Shown here in pieces: positions 20,009-31,482 of a stretch of DNA of 64,000 bases. The first letter of the stretch is position 1; each line of letters begins with the position of its first letter. The notes beneath the pieces are model-generated. The model was not told the origin of the DNA. It made no database searches and saw nothing but the letters and a program-made list of their open reading frames with translations. This DNA comes from Melampsora larici-populina 98AG31. Its lineage: Eukaryota > Basidiomycota > Pucciniomycetes > Pucciniales > Melampsoraceae. The stretch is from positions 2,058,077-2,122,076 of the forward strand of contig NW_006768767.1 of NCBI RefSeq assembly GCF_000204055.1. Reading direction: 5' to 3'. The translations under genes were made by a program, and so were the position numbers.

Positions 20009-23000
20009 AGTTGGGAGGTATTGTTATTTGTATAACTTGTCGATTGTTGAAAGTAAGTTATAAATGCGGTTGATCAAATGGATAGTGAATTTGTTGTTTC
20101 AGCGGAGTATTATTTTCAAGGCGATGGAAATCTGAGAGGAGTTGGAAGTGAATGGAAACCAAGGATCATCGCCAGACACCGACATATATAGCTTTACCAA
20201 AGTCATTTCAAAAAGTACCACTACATATTATGCGACCAGCTGGAATATGGAAAAGTACGACAGGCACCTGCTTCCTTAAACGGTCATGAATAGGCCAAGA
20301 ACGGAGACGTAGCGTCCGGACCGCAAAACGCAGGCCAGGCTTGATGCCAGCTTTTCGAAAAGCATGGAGCACAATTTGCAGGCTCAGTCCAAACGAAGAG
20401 CACATTACACAACCGCTTGTTGAAAAGCCTCGCAATCAATAGGGCCCATGCAAAGAAGAGGGTCCTGTATTCATGCACTAAATGGTTGAGGATCGAATCG
20501 CACAATAAAAAAGAATAAGTGAATTACCTGTATATCATATATTTTGAGTTCTCGATCACCACCAAAGAACACGAAAGCGACAATGGATTTGTCTTCCAAG
20601 TGAGTGACAATTATAGATCGATGGTTCTACTATTGAAAAGCAACAGCGTAAAAAGCAGATGCTTTTAAAATAACCTGAAGAGAAGCTTGGAGTTGAGCAC
20701 AGACAATTGACTGAAATTAATGGTTGACTGCAGCGCAACTCAGTAACCGGGTCCCACTGGAACAAACTGAGTTACAGTGCAATCATGAAGGAGGCGTCAT
20801 TCACAAACCCTGATTTTACTCGACACAAACTTTATAAGTGGAGACGGCGGAATATGGTGTTGACTGGATGAGCAGTCATGGGAGCGTCGGCTCAAGTCAG
20901 TTCAAAACTGATCAGGATGATACCGAACGCGCATGAAGATGTTACCGGCGTAAGTATCGAAGGAGTTGACAATGAGGGATGGGAAGCCCGAGGTATAATC
21001 ACAGTAGATGAAATTATCAAGATGCATGCGGCAGACGGGATCACGAAACGTGGATTAGGAATACAACTCCGCAGCACAAATGTTCAGAAGTCGAAGCAAT
21101 AGAAGACTCTCAAAATGGGCACATTAATGATTGGAAGTGTGATGCGGAATCTCTAGAATCTTATGCCGGAGATAAGACAAACAAATACAGCCGAGGTAGA
21201 ATTGAAAGGCAAGGGGACAACTAAACAGTTCACAACAACGGCTAAGACCATAACAGGCAAAGAAAACAGGATAGCAAAGGATAGTACAACAGCAGAACGA
21301 TAGCATATTCTTAGATGAGCAGAAACAGAGTAACAGAGGATTCACTTAAGCAAAATGAATGTTCATTTCTCGGCTAAGCGTATCAAAGCCAACGTTGAAG
21401 ACAGGTCCGCGACTCTAGACGCGGTGGGTTCTTCCATTATCATGAACAAAACCACTCCAGTTGAGTAGAGTTTGAATACAAAGCGGTAACGAAGACCCAT
21501 TGTAGAATGTACCAAAGTTCCTGTGCGATTAACGGAGCGCTTGGGATTACGATAATCTGAGAAAGCGATGGTAAAGGTCAGATCAATTCGAGACCAGCGT
21601 AGTTAATTACCGACTAACCGTTCATTATCTTAGTAACAACCTTGAATAAAAAGTCACTATTCAAAGGGTGATCCCATGTGGCTGCGACGTGCCATTTGAA
21701 ACAACCAGTGCCGCGATGAAAGGAGTTATACACACTTCGATGGACTTGCATAGTATTGAATTTGGATAGGATTGAGCAGATGATATTGAATTTGGATAGG
21801 ATTGAGCAGATGACTTTCAAGGTACGGTATGTGAGGTGTAGTAGCCGAAGAGTTGCAAAGATGGAGGAGGAATTGACGCATGAGGACGGCCTTATATATC
21901 TGATGTGAAAAGTAGTGATTGGTCGAATGGTACCACTATCATATCATTAGCTCGTCCTATTGACTATTGTCCAACAATAGACACCGAAAACATGAATAAA
22001 GATCGGTTTGAACACATATAGTAAAAAATGGAGGAGACCGAACAATGGGTCGGACTATGGAGTTAAAATGCCATATTCAAGGGAACCAATGTTTCACACC
22101 ATGAGGTACAAAAGACCAAAGTATCAGAAGAACAGCAGATAGACAATATGTAGTACATGCGCGGACACATCTCGGGATTTGGAAAGCATCATGCTATAAG
22201 AAAGCACAAAGGAAAGCAAAACATTGTTCAGAGGAAGGAGACGCCGAGGATAAATTCGTGATCGGAAATACCTAGTGCAAAAAGCAAAAGCACCTGTTAG
22301 GCAATTAGATACCAAGAAAGCACATGTCAATAGCTAAACGTGATAAGCATATGGATCATTGTAGGGAGCATAAAACGGGTAAGTGGTCATAGCTGCAGGC
22401 CTGCAAATAGGTAACGCATACATTGGGAAAGGAAAGATGAGTTGACATGAACACAGGAACGGTAGCTTTTCACAAAAGCATGTTTGTTCGATGCCTGCGG
22501 CGAAGAAACATGCGTCCAAAAGGGTGGCACAGAAATAGGGATGCGCAGCCGTAATTCATTTGTAACAAAGGGAGGGGAGATATACCGCCGATGTGAGCGA
22601 GGAAGGAGAGCATTTCGAAAAACACACAGAAAGCAAGACAGATGGGAAAAGAGAGCGATGCCACGCTTATAAAGATGGGTTCCGGACAATAAACGGACAG
22701 AGCCATGGCAGAAAAGTGACAGGTTGTGGAGCACTTCGTGATCGGAGCTTATTGCTATCGAATCAATCAAATGGAAGTGTAGTGATCGCGTGAGGTGCAT
22801 TGGAGAAAAGTAGATGGTTAGATAAGCAAAGTCAAAAAGCAGATCGGATTTCGGGAGGAGGAGATCAACCAATAAGGAAAGGATGAGAGTAAAAGCAGGC
22901 CGTAGGCATACGGTGCGTGAGGCGGAAGCGATAGCAAACGGGTATAAGTAGAGGGCGTCGATGAGGTTTGGAATCAGCATCATCCAACGCTAGTCACGGC

Positions 23001-23128
23001 TATTCACGAAAGTGGGCCTCAAGTGAGAAGCGGATAGATCCGGTGTTTCATACTCCAATTACTCGATTGCTGCCGAAGGGCGCAGGAATCCGTGAATTGG
23101 GGGGGTGAATCCGGATTTAAGAAGATTA
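20009..23128. other. About 3.1 kb without a convincing gene
   Basis: Several open frames exist (for example 22983-22387 on the minus strand, and 20878-21102 on plus), but none shows a domain, a sensible composition or splice support. A 30-bp tandem duplication lies at 21751-21810. The stretch may be decayed transposon sequence. Confidence 0.4.
21751..21810. repeat. Two tandem copies of a 30-bp unit
   Basis: The unit contains TATTGAATTTGGATAGGATT followed by GAGCAGA. The copies differ only at the first bases. Confidence 0.9.
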
Positions 23129-23192
23129 ATTGTTCTCTCCCTATTTCAATCAGTGTGCAGCTTTCATTAAAGCTCATTACCTGATTCTCACA
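23129..23192 (+). repeat. 5' LTR remnant (last 64 bp)
   Basis: Begins ATTGTTCTCTCCC and ends TCTCACA, matching the 3' end of the 270-bp LTR except one base (TTTCAAT versus TTTCGAT). Confidence 0.9.
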
Positions 23193-23211
23193 GGTAATAA
23201 CCATTTTAAGT

Positions 23212-23235
23212 GGTTATGAGCCCAGCGCTCTTGCG
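23212..23235 (+). promoter_or_regulatory. Primer-binding site matching the anticodon half of initiator tRNA-Met
   Basis: GGTTATGAGCCCAGCGCTCT is complementary to the anticodon stem and CAU loop (GGGCTCATAACC core) typical of fungal initiator tRNA-Met. Pairing with a tRNA cut in its anticodon loop is known for copia of Drosophila and Ty5 of yeast. The site lies 19 nt after the LTR end. The exact tRNA of this organism is not in the window. Confidence 0.7.
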
Positions 23236-23362
23236 ATTAGCTACCACCATCATCATATTCATATTTTTAAACGCAATTGTACAGTTTAAAACGCACACGT
23301 CAAATCTTGATTTGATCGAAAACGGTCAACAGAGTCAAAAACCGACGCATACATTCATCATC

Positions 23363-26300
23363 ATGCCTTCCGATTCGAAGATTCACATCGTCAAACTCAA
23401 CGATGACAACTACACCAAATGGAAAGGAGATGTTACTGGTTACTTGATGTCTCATGGTCTACAAGAATTCTTGATTCCTACTCACGTTCCTGTTCCTCCA
23501 TCTAACGATGTTGATGGAAAAATCAATTTTGAAGCCTACGTGACTCGACAGAACAAGGCAGCCGGTATAATGTACAGTTATCTCTCAGAACCTTATCACA
23601 TTCAAATCGAAACAGAAGGTCTTCTTTCAGATCCTGTTGGTATATGGAAACATTTGAAGGAGAAATTTCAATCGACTTCTGCTGACAGTCAAGGTCGAGC
23701 ATTTCGAAATTTCTTTCGAATTCCTTTCGGTACCCTTGATCAATATATCAAGGATGTTCGAAAAAGCATTTCTCTCATGGATGCTTGTGGTTGTCCTACT
23801 ACCAATCCGATTCTTGAACCGATGTTATGTGAAGGTATTCTGTTCAAACTCCCAGATTCAATGGAGACAATCGTTGCTCTCATTACCGCCAAACGATCAG
23901 AAGAAACCAAGCTTACTTACAAGCAGGTTCTAAAAATGCTTGATTCTCATCTTGTGGATTTCAACAAACGTCATTGAGATGACAACTCAGTAGCTTTGAT
24001 GACTACTGCTGCTGCTGTTCCTTCTCGAACCTATCCGTATCCACGATGCTCGAATGGACGACATAATCCTGCTGTGACCAATCATATTCCTGATAAGTGT
24101 TGGGTAGCATTTCCACATCTGAAACCTTGACCAAATCCACGTCCTCAAAACTCCAAATCTCGAGCAACTACGGCTATCTTGCAAAAGTCGTATCTTGACG
24201 ATGTTGTTGAGACTTCGGCACTTTCATGTCTTTCGACTTCACCGGCAGAAGCTGTATTATTAGACAGTGCATGCTCAGATCATATGGTAGCCGATAAGAA
24301 TCTTTTTAAAACTTATCAATCTATTGACTCAGAAGTATCCTTAGCGGATGGAAAATCTATTCATATTGCTGGAAAAGGTGATATTGTTGCTAAATCTTTC
24401 GGTGAAGAAATTTCTCTGCCAGCTTTTCATGTTCCTACACTTGGGAATTCTTTGATAAGTATGGGATGTTTATTGGAAGATGGTTACGATCTATTTCATG
24501 AACATGGAGTTATCTTGATGACGAAAGAAGGAACTGGTGGATTCACTGGTCAAATCAGAAATCGAGTCATCGAACTTAGCGTCGTCTTCGGTACGTCTTC
24601 GCTCAAAATCTGCAACAATGTTACTTCATCTGATTATACTGTTTTACATAGACAGTCCGGTCACACCAATCCAGTGCGCTTGAAAGTGATGTATGGAGTC
24701 AAAGCGCCGGAGGAGTGGTTTTGTGAGGAGTGTGCCTTATCAAAGGGGCATCGTTTACCTTATTCAAAATCATTTCCAAAACCATCTTTTCCTTTAGAAA
24801 TCATTCATAGTGATCTTAGTGGAAAGATCGCATCTGTATCTGAAGGAGGAGGTCATTATTATTTTAAACTTACTGATGCTTTTACTAATTATAAATACGT
24901 TTACATTATGAAATCAAAAGATGAAACTTTTGCGTGTTTTATGAAGTTTAAAGCTGAAGTGGAGACATTTCATAATCGAAAGATTGTCAGTTTAGTAAAT
25001 GATGGTGGAGGAGAGTACATGTCAAAAGTCTTCTTGAAAACACTTTCTGAGAACGGAACGACTTCGTACATTAGTGCTCCTTATACTCCCGAACAGAATC
25101 CTGTGTCTGAACGAGGCAACAGAACAACTAGTGAGAAAGCCAGAACGTTATTAAAACAATCTCGTTTGCCAATTTCTTTCTGGGGAGAAGCGGTTTCAAC
25201 TGCCGTTTTTCTAGAGAACATCACTCCAATGGCTAAAATCGGAAATCAAACACCTTATGATTTATGGTTTGGTCGAACATTTGACATGAGTCGCCTGAAA
25301 CCTTTTGGATGTCGAGCATACGTTCTGATTCCGAAAAAGTTCCGCAAGAAATTTGATGATACATCATACAAAGGTGTTTTGTTAGGTTATCAGCTTGGAA
25401 TGAAGAACTATAGGATTCGTCTTGAGAATGGTAAAACAATTTATTCACATGACGTTACCTTTGACGTAAATTCTTTTCCTGGAATTAGAAATTCAAATGA
25501 TGAAGTGTTTGGAGAGTTTGTGGAAGATATTCTTGATTCTTTTACGACTCCTTCCTCTAGTTCAGAAGATTCTTCATCATTTGTGCCGGCTGATCCACTC
25601 ATACCGCCTTCATCACCTGGTCAGTTAGTGCCAGTTGACATTCCTAGACCTATCAATCAACTTCCAGCCAATCAACTTCGACCTGCAGCTCCAATGGATA
25701 TTGAGTTAGTGCCTGACATACCGGTTCCTCCAATTGTTCCAATGGATCTCAGCACACCGCCTTCAACACCACCAGGTCAATTAGTTGTTTGGCAACAACA
25801 GCAACAAGCTCAACCACGTGTTTCACCAATAGCGCCCATTGTGCCTCAAAAACGTCCTGGTTGGGATTGGCAACCTCTAGCCATCATGGCACCGAACGAC
25901 ATCTCAAGTGTTGTGGATGAGTCAAACATCTTAGTCCCTGGCACTAAGCGGCATCGTGCGAATCTAGCTCAACGACGACGTGCTCGTGCTTCCAGGAAAC
26001 GGTGTGCTAAGGCTCTCAAGTTTGAAGTTAAGAAGTATGAGAATGATCAGAAGTTAATTCAATCAAATGTAATTCTTCGAAATGCTTTTACGCCTGGCTA
26101 TCATCTGACTATGCGTGCGATGCAAACTACTGCTGTAGCAGGAGTGAGCATTGATCCAAAGACATATCTTCAAGCACTTAAATCAGATAATCATTTCGAC
26201 TGGAAGAAAGCAATTGACAACGAATTGGAGAACATGGAAAGAAGGAAAGTGTGGGAAGTGTGTGAGTTGCCATCAGGAAAGAATGCTATAGGAACAACCT

Positions 26301-27718
26301 GGGTATTTAAGAAGAAAATGGGGGGTGATGGTGAATTAATCAAGTTCAAAGCACGCTTATGTGCGCAAGGGTTTTCTCAAGAGTATGGAGAAGATTATAA
26401 TGAGACATTTGCTCCTACGGGAAGAATAGCCACTCTTAGAACAGTCAATGCTATGGCAGCAGCTTACGACCTTGATTTATTTCAGATGGATGCAGTTGCG
26501 GCGTTTTTGAATGGAACACCTGAAGAGACGATTTACATGCGTATTCCGAAAGGCTTAACAATTAAAGGAGCTACGATATCATCAGTTTTGAAGTTGAAGC
26601 AAGCACTTTATGGCCTGAAACAAGCACCTAAAGTTTGGTACGACTGTCTACGAGCATTCTTTCACTCAATTTCTCTCATGCCATCTTCATCAGATCCTAG
26701 TTTGTTTATTTCGAATGATCCAGCGTGGAAATGCATTGTGCACGTTCATGTGGACGACTTGACAATCGCAACTGACGACTTTCAACGCTTTCGACGATTG
26801 ATAACTGAGAAATTTCAAATGGATGAAGATGTAGATTACAAATATATTCTTGGAATGAAAGTAACAAGAAACAGAGAAGAGCGTACTATCACTTTAACTC
26901 AATCACAGTACATTCAGAATTTATTAGAAGAATACAACATGACTGATTGTAAATCGGTGGGGTGTCCAATGATACCAGGGAGCTATTTGGTGCCAGGTTC
27001 AGAAGAAGAGATGGAGGAGTTTAGAGTATTAGACGAAAATTATAGACATGGTGTGGGTAAATTGATGTATTTGAACAATGCGACACGGCCCGATATTTCT
27101 TTTGTAGTTTTGCAATTATCACAACACCTCAACAAACCATCAATCTTACATTGGCAGGCATTCAAACGAGTTCTACGGTATTTGAAGGGGACGAAGACTG
27201 TTGGAATTGTTTTAGGAGGAAAAGGATTAGAGTTAAGAGGTTTTGCTGATGCTGATTTCGCATCTTGTCCATACACAAGAAGGTCAACTGGTGGTTATTG
27301 TACAATGCTAGGAAACAGCACGGTTAATTGGAAGAGTAAAAAACAAGAAAATGTAGCAACTTCAACAACTGAAGCTGAGTACAGATCTGCTTACGAGGGT
27401 GGACAAGATTTAGTGTGGTTTTCTCATTTATTGCATAACTTAGAAGTTCAACAAAAGAGTGCTCTGGTGTTAAATTTAGACAATCAAGGAGCGATTGCGT
27501 TGACTAAAAATGAACAGTTTAAATCTAGGACAAAACATGTCGATGTCAAATATCACTGGTTACGTGAATTAGTTGCTGATAAACAATTAGAAGTAGATTA
27601 CGTTTCAACAGAAGAGATGATTGCTGATATATTCACGAAAGCGCTAACACCAATCAAACATCGAAAGTTTTGCTCTTTGTTAGGCTTACATGATGTCACA
27701 AAGACGGGGGGGAATTGA
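23363..27718 (+). CDS. Copia gag-pol, one frame broken by two TGA codons
   Basis: Gag starts at the ATG at 23363; an earlier in-frame codon at 23210 overlaps the primer site and is rejected. The frame stays the same from gag through pol but carries TGA at 23975-23977 and 24128-24130; both could come from CGA by C-to-T change. Between the stops lies a copia-type knuckle (CSNGRHNP, DKCW). Pol follows: protease DSACSDHM, the GAG-pre-integrase LHRQSGHTN with CEEC, integrase D-D-E (HSDLSGK, NDGGGEY, NPVSERGNRT), RT with VAAFLNG, YGLKQAPK and HVDDLTIA, and RNase H with ADADFASC and STTEAEY. The last codons overlap the 3' LTR. Confidence 0.95.
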
Positions 27719-27985
27719 GATCGTAATGTGATCTTAATGGCTTATTTACATTTCGCTGTGATTCTTTTCTTTTATGACATCATTACATTGATCATAGGTT
27801 AGATAGACATGACGTCACATCCTGTTTACTTCGATATAAAAGATGATTTGTGCTTCTTTTCATTCGCCCTTTCTCTTTATCGAACTTAAACATTTTGTCG
27901 CGTACAATCTTCTTTCATCAGATTGTTCTCTCCCTATTTCGATCAGTGTGCAGCTTTCATTAAAGCTCATTACCTGATTCTCACA
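27716..27985 (+). repeat. 3' LTR of the copia element (270 bp)
   Basis: Starts TGAGATCG, ends TCTCACA. Contains a TATA-like GATATAAAAG near 27834 and a pyrimidine-rich region before CATCAG at 27983 minus 60. Same length as the solo LTR at 3486. Confidence 0.93.
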
Positions 27986-27988
27986 GGT

Positions 27989-28052
27989 ATTGTTCTCTCC
28001 CTATTTCGATCAGTGTGCAGCTTTCATTAAAGCTCATTACCTGATTCTCACA
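27989..28052 (+). repeat. Reiterated last 64 bp of the LTR
   Basis: Exact copy of the LTR end, separated from the full LTR by GGT and followed by the 20-bp leader found after the 5' remnant. Confidence 0.93.
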
Positions 28053-28080
28053 GGTAATAACCATTTTAAGTGATCTTACC

Positions 28081-28653
28081 ATGGAGCCCATCCCGGTGAG
28101 TTGCTCGACCGCTTTAATACAGCCAAAGAGACTTGGTAAGGCAATTGCATTTTGAAGCTAAATAATTTTCCACTTCAATAGATCCCAGTAGACAGTTCTG
28201 TCGTGTTGAACCCAATCATCAGAGCACAGAATCGTGGCCGGGCATGGAGACACACCCAAGTTTAAACAGATTAACGAGTAGCAATCAGGGTTCATGCATG
28301 AGATTCAGTTTTGTAGCGGATCTGATGACTCGTTTCCGCCGTGACAAAAAGAAGCGTTTGGTGAAATTCGGACCTCTATTGAGAGAAGCCCCTCCATCAC
28401 CTGATTTGAAAAGACTGCAGAGCCCACACAAAGGTTTGCAATTTTCCATCTCTTTCGCCTTTGAAACCATATTTAATCGATCTTTTCTCCCGAACTTATT
28501 TCAGCCTCAGGGGGTCAGGCGGCAGACAAATTATCTTCCAACTCGCCTGATGGCTCGTCAGAAGCAACAGCACTATGTAAGGGTGTTGGAGTAAATCATG
28601 ATTGGGTCAAAACCAATGACGGTTATGGAGTCAAAAGTATTGACTGTGTGTAG
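28081..28653 (+). CDS. Hypothetical protein, three exons (151 aa), abutting the copia element
   Basis: Exons 28081-28135, 28182-28433 and 28505-28653 join in one frame; introns of 46 and 71 nt have GT-AG ends and pyrimidine-rich acceptors. The product starts MEPIPVSCSTALIQPKR and has a basic middle (RFRRDKKKRLVKF). No domain is recognised and no signal peptide is seen. The ATG lies only 8 nt after the repeated end of the copia element, so the original 5' region may have been displaced. It could be the remainder of a longer gene. Confidence 0.4.
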
Positions 28654-29082
28654 CGTTGACAGAAAGGAGTGTAGCAAGGAGGATTCAAATTGAAACATAT
28701 TCAATCAGTGTCAAGGTACAAGGTTAGGTGGAAGAAATGTTAGAATGTCTTGACAAAATGGGATTTATGAACTAGGTGTGATGAGGAAGATATAGAGGGT
28801 CTCGCCGGATTGGGATTGTAGTTGAGTTAAACTGAATAAGGATGTGGACATGATGTTTAAATCCCAAAATTATCTTTGTGACATTTTCTCTTATAATCTT
28901 GCCTCTCTTCACATTTAGAACTTTTTCCCTCATCAAGGAAAAAGATTCTAAACGTGAGTTATCAATTAAACTTTTTCTTTTATCAAAATACTAAGAATTC
29001 TACTGAACCACCTTACTATGATTATTTGTTTTCCTTTATCATCTCTATCATCTCTTTCACTTCAAAATTCTCTCTCATTTAG

Positions 29083-29204
29083 TTCAGTTTCATAATCCTC
29101 CCTGTTCCCTTCCAGGTTTGTCGAGTTTAGCACTCGTCCGTTTTAGTTGCCTCAGCGTGTCTTGTCAACACGGGCTGATAGTTTTGTTAAACCTTTTTAA
29201 AGGT
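29083..29204. repeat. 122-bp direct repeat, copy 1
   Basis: Starts TTCAGTTTCATAATCC, ends TTTTTAAAGGT. Repeated without visible change at 29262-29383. Confidence 0.93.
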
Positions 29205-29261
29205 GTGTTGTATGTTGCTGTAGCTTCTCATTTTCCCTCATCAAGGAAAAAGATTCTAAAC

Positions 29262-29383
29262 TTCAGTTTCATAATCCTCCCTGTTCCCTTCCAGGTTTGT
29301 CGAGTTTAGCACTCGTCCGTTTTAGTTGCCTCAGCGTGTCTTGTCAACACGGGCTGATAGTTTTGTTAAACCTTTTTAAAGGT
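29262..29383. repeat. 122-bp direct repeat, copy 2, with a third partial copy
   Basis: The copy ends AAAGGT and runs directly into a third partial start (GTTTGTCGAGTTTAGCACTC to about 29404). The shared AGGT at the joints suggests slippage or template switching at short homology. Confidence 0.9.
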
Positions 29384-29463
29384 TTGTCGAGTTTAGCACT
29401 CGTTTCTGTCCTAGGTTCACAGCGTCGAGCGTGAACACCTCATTTTCTTACAAAGGGCTCTCC

Positions 29464-30662
29464 ATGATCTTCTTATGTTGCTCTCTCTTCGTTACATTGA
29501 CATTGAACCTTTTGCAAAGTCAACTGGCCTTCAGGTTCAGAATTGTTAGAGAAAGGTAAACATGTCCCATATTTGTTTACGGTAATGATAGCAGTTCTAA
29601 TGTATAAAATCTTACCTGTATGATTTTAATCCAAAGATCCAAGGGGTGAAGAAGTAGTCAAAAAATATGTAGAAGAATGTGAGTCCTCAATCAATCCACA
29701 GTAAAGAGAAAGATTTTTCTTGATTTGAACTGGATCTCAAAATTTGGTTTTGCTTACCTGTTTCAGTCAATGCTAAAGCCTTCACCAAGTACATTGCGGA
29801 TCAAGAGGAAAAAAGTGAAAAAGGACAACTCTCAAATTTAAAAAAACTTACAGAAGCAAGCGAGGACACGACACCAAATCAATTCGCCACAATGATCCAT
29901 GCGTTAGAACCTATGGCGAGCAGCAAAATATTATCACTCATAAAGGCTCAGAATTCAGATGCCTTTCATCCTATGTTCACGATCACCTCTGAACTGAAGA
30001 AGGGTACGAAAGATATCGTCCGGAAAACAATGAAAGAGCATCTAGAACAGAATGAAAACTTCACAAATCCAGCACACAATTTATGGATGTTCTTGCGATC
30101 CTTGAAACATAAACTATATCAGCGAGAAGATAACAAAGCAAAAGCAACAAAAGACTATAGAAAATGGTCATACAATTCTTCTTTGCTCGAAAGGTCGGTC
30201 AAAGACATGTTTAAAGAAGCAAGCCAAAAATTGTCTTCAGAAGCAAGCCAAAAAGGGTCGCCAAAGACAAGCCTTAGAAGAGTTCCTGAGCCACTGTCTG
30301 TGAATCATGATGAGGATGTTCTGGACAAGATTGCTGATAAGATGACAAATAGGATCCATCTAGCAATGACTCGTGATGGATATCCAACCTTGACAGAAGA
30401 GAAAGCGCTTTACATACGACAATGTTTAGCAAGTGTGCACACCTTCACTTTAAAATACACAAGTCCTATGACAAAACCATTACCAAACGTCATCAGTGGT
30501 TATTATTCAACAATTTTTCACCGTTACTCGGGTACTCCAGAGCTTTCTCATTTAGCAAATCGATTACATCAAAAATATAATTCATGTCTTCCTGAAAGTG
30601 AGAGGCATGATATAACTGCGATCAGTCTTGACGATCAAGAGACTGCAAAAGATTTTCTTTAA
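29464..30662 (+). CDS. Candidate secreted protein, three exons (340 aa)
   Basis: Exons 29464-29555, 29644-29678 and 29767-30662 join in frame through GT-AG introns of 88 nt each. The first exon encodes a typical signal peptide (MIFLCCSLFVTLTLNLL, then QSQLA). The mature part is rich in K, S and E, mostly helical in look, with two tandem EASQK repeats near residue 160 and no cysteine pattern. No known domain is recognised. Size, secretion signal and lack of homologs recalled would fit a rust candidate effector, which is inference. The acceptor before the second exon was chosen because the alternative six bases upstream gives a stop. Confidence 0.6.
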
Positions 30663-31482
30663 CTTGAAGATTTGAGGGAGAGATTGGATGTTGAGAAGAC
30701 ACATAACCTCTTTTGAAACGGCTTGCTTTTTCATGTTTTTTTCTTTCTTCCATTTTTTCAGCTTCTCATCCTCACATCTTGTCATTTTGTTGATTTGTCC
30801 ACTCATTTGATCAACATAATTGATACCTTGTGGCATTTATTTCTAATAAATTCATGAGAAATGAGATCATCTATTTACTGCTAGAGTTGATAACCCCAAA
30901 TGAATGAAATCACTATTGTTATCTTATTATGGGCACTTTTTTTCTCATTTCTTGAAACAGATGAATGTAAATGATTTTTCATAACTCTGGTTGTGCACTG
31001 ATTCCTTTTTTAATCAGATTGAGTTCAAAGAAAAAATCAAGTTGACCCTTTTTCCTGAATCTTGAAGTTCACCTGGCAGACAAGTGTGTAGTTTTGAGAT
31101 TTAAAATTTACGAAATTTCAAGGTGTTTTCCTAGATATACTTTGAGAACAAGAAGTCAGGCATGAAAACTTTAGCTCTCAATCCAGTAGCAAATGATGAA
31201 GAAGGATGACGGAGCAGGACAAAATCGCGCGGAAATATAGCTGAGCTCGAGCAAAAGACTCAAAAGACTCCTTGAAGTTGATCGTTTGTACTTTTTCAAA
31301 TTTCACACCCACAACGTGTACAGTTTGGTTGACTATGCTTCTAGCGAGAGTTGAGTATTCTGCTAGTAAGATATGCTTATAGACGTTTTGAGTATTCAAA
31401 TTCTTGAAGTGAGTCTCGAAGAAAACTGTTGAAAGGTCACATTTGACTTTGAACGCTTCTTGAGTCTTGACCCATTCAAATA
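30663..31482. other. Intergenic, no gene seen
   Basis: AT-rich spacer between the secreted-protein gene and the Virilizer-like gene. Open frames on the minus strand here overlap the Virilizer start and look like shadows. Confidence 0.5.

Larger units (their letters stand above)
23129..28072 (+). mobile_element. Ty1/copia retrotransposon with truncated 5' LTR and reiterated 3' LTR end
   Basis: Left end: only the last 64 bp of the LTR (23129-23192) plus a 20-bp leader. Right end: the full 270-bp LTR (27716-27985), then GGT, then the same 64 bp plus the same leader (27989-28072). The two 84-bp outer segments are near identical. Coding region 23363-27718. The purine tract GACGGGGGGG precedes the 3' LTR, whose first TGA doubles as the pol stop codon. 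Confidence 0.92.
28654..29463. other. Repeat-containing intergenic stretch
   Basis: No gene. Holds a near-palindromic TTTTTCCCTCATCAAGGAAAAAG at about 28922 and again at 29232, and a 122-bp direct repeat listed separately. Confidence 0.5.

Noticed and set aside
22387..22983. 198-aa minus-strand ORF
   Set aside because: Composition and lack of any motif, splice context or promoter make it look like chance in low-constraint DNA.
23210..23362. Upstream start for copia gag
   Set aside because: The codon at 23210 overlaps the primer-binding site; the ATG at 23363 directly precedes the conserved gag start (KLNDDNYTKWKG).
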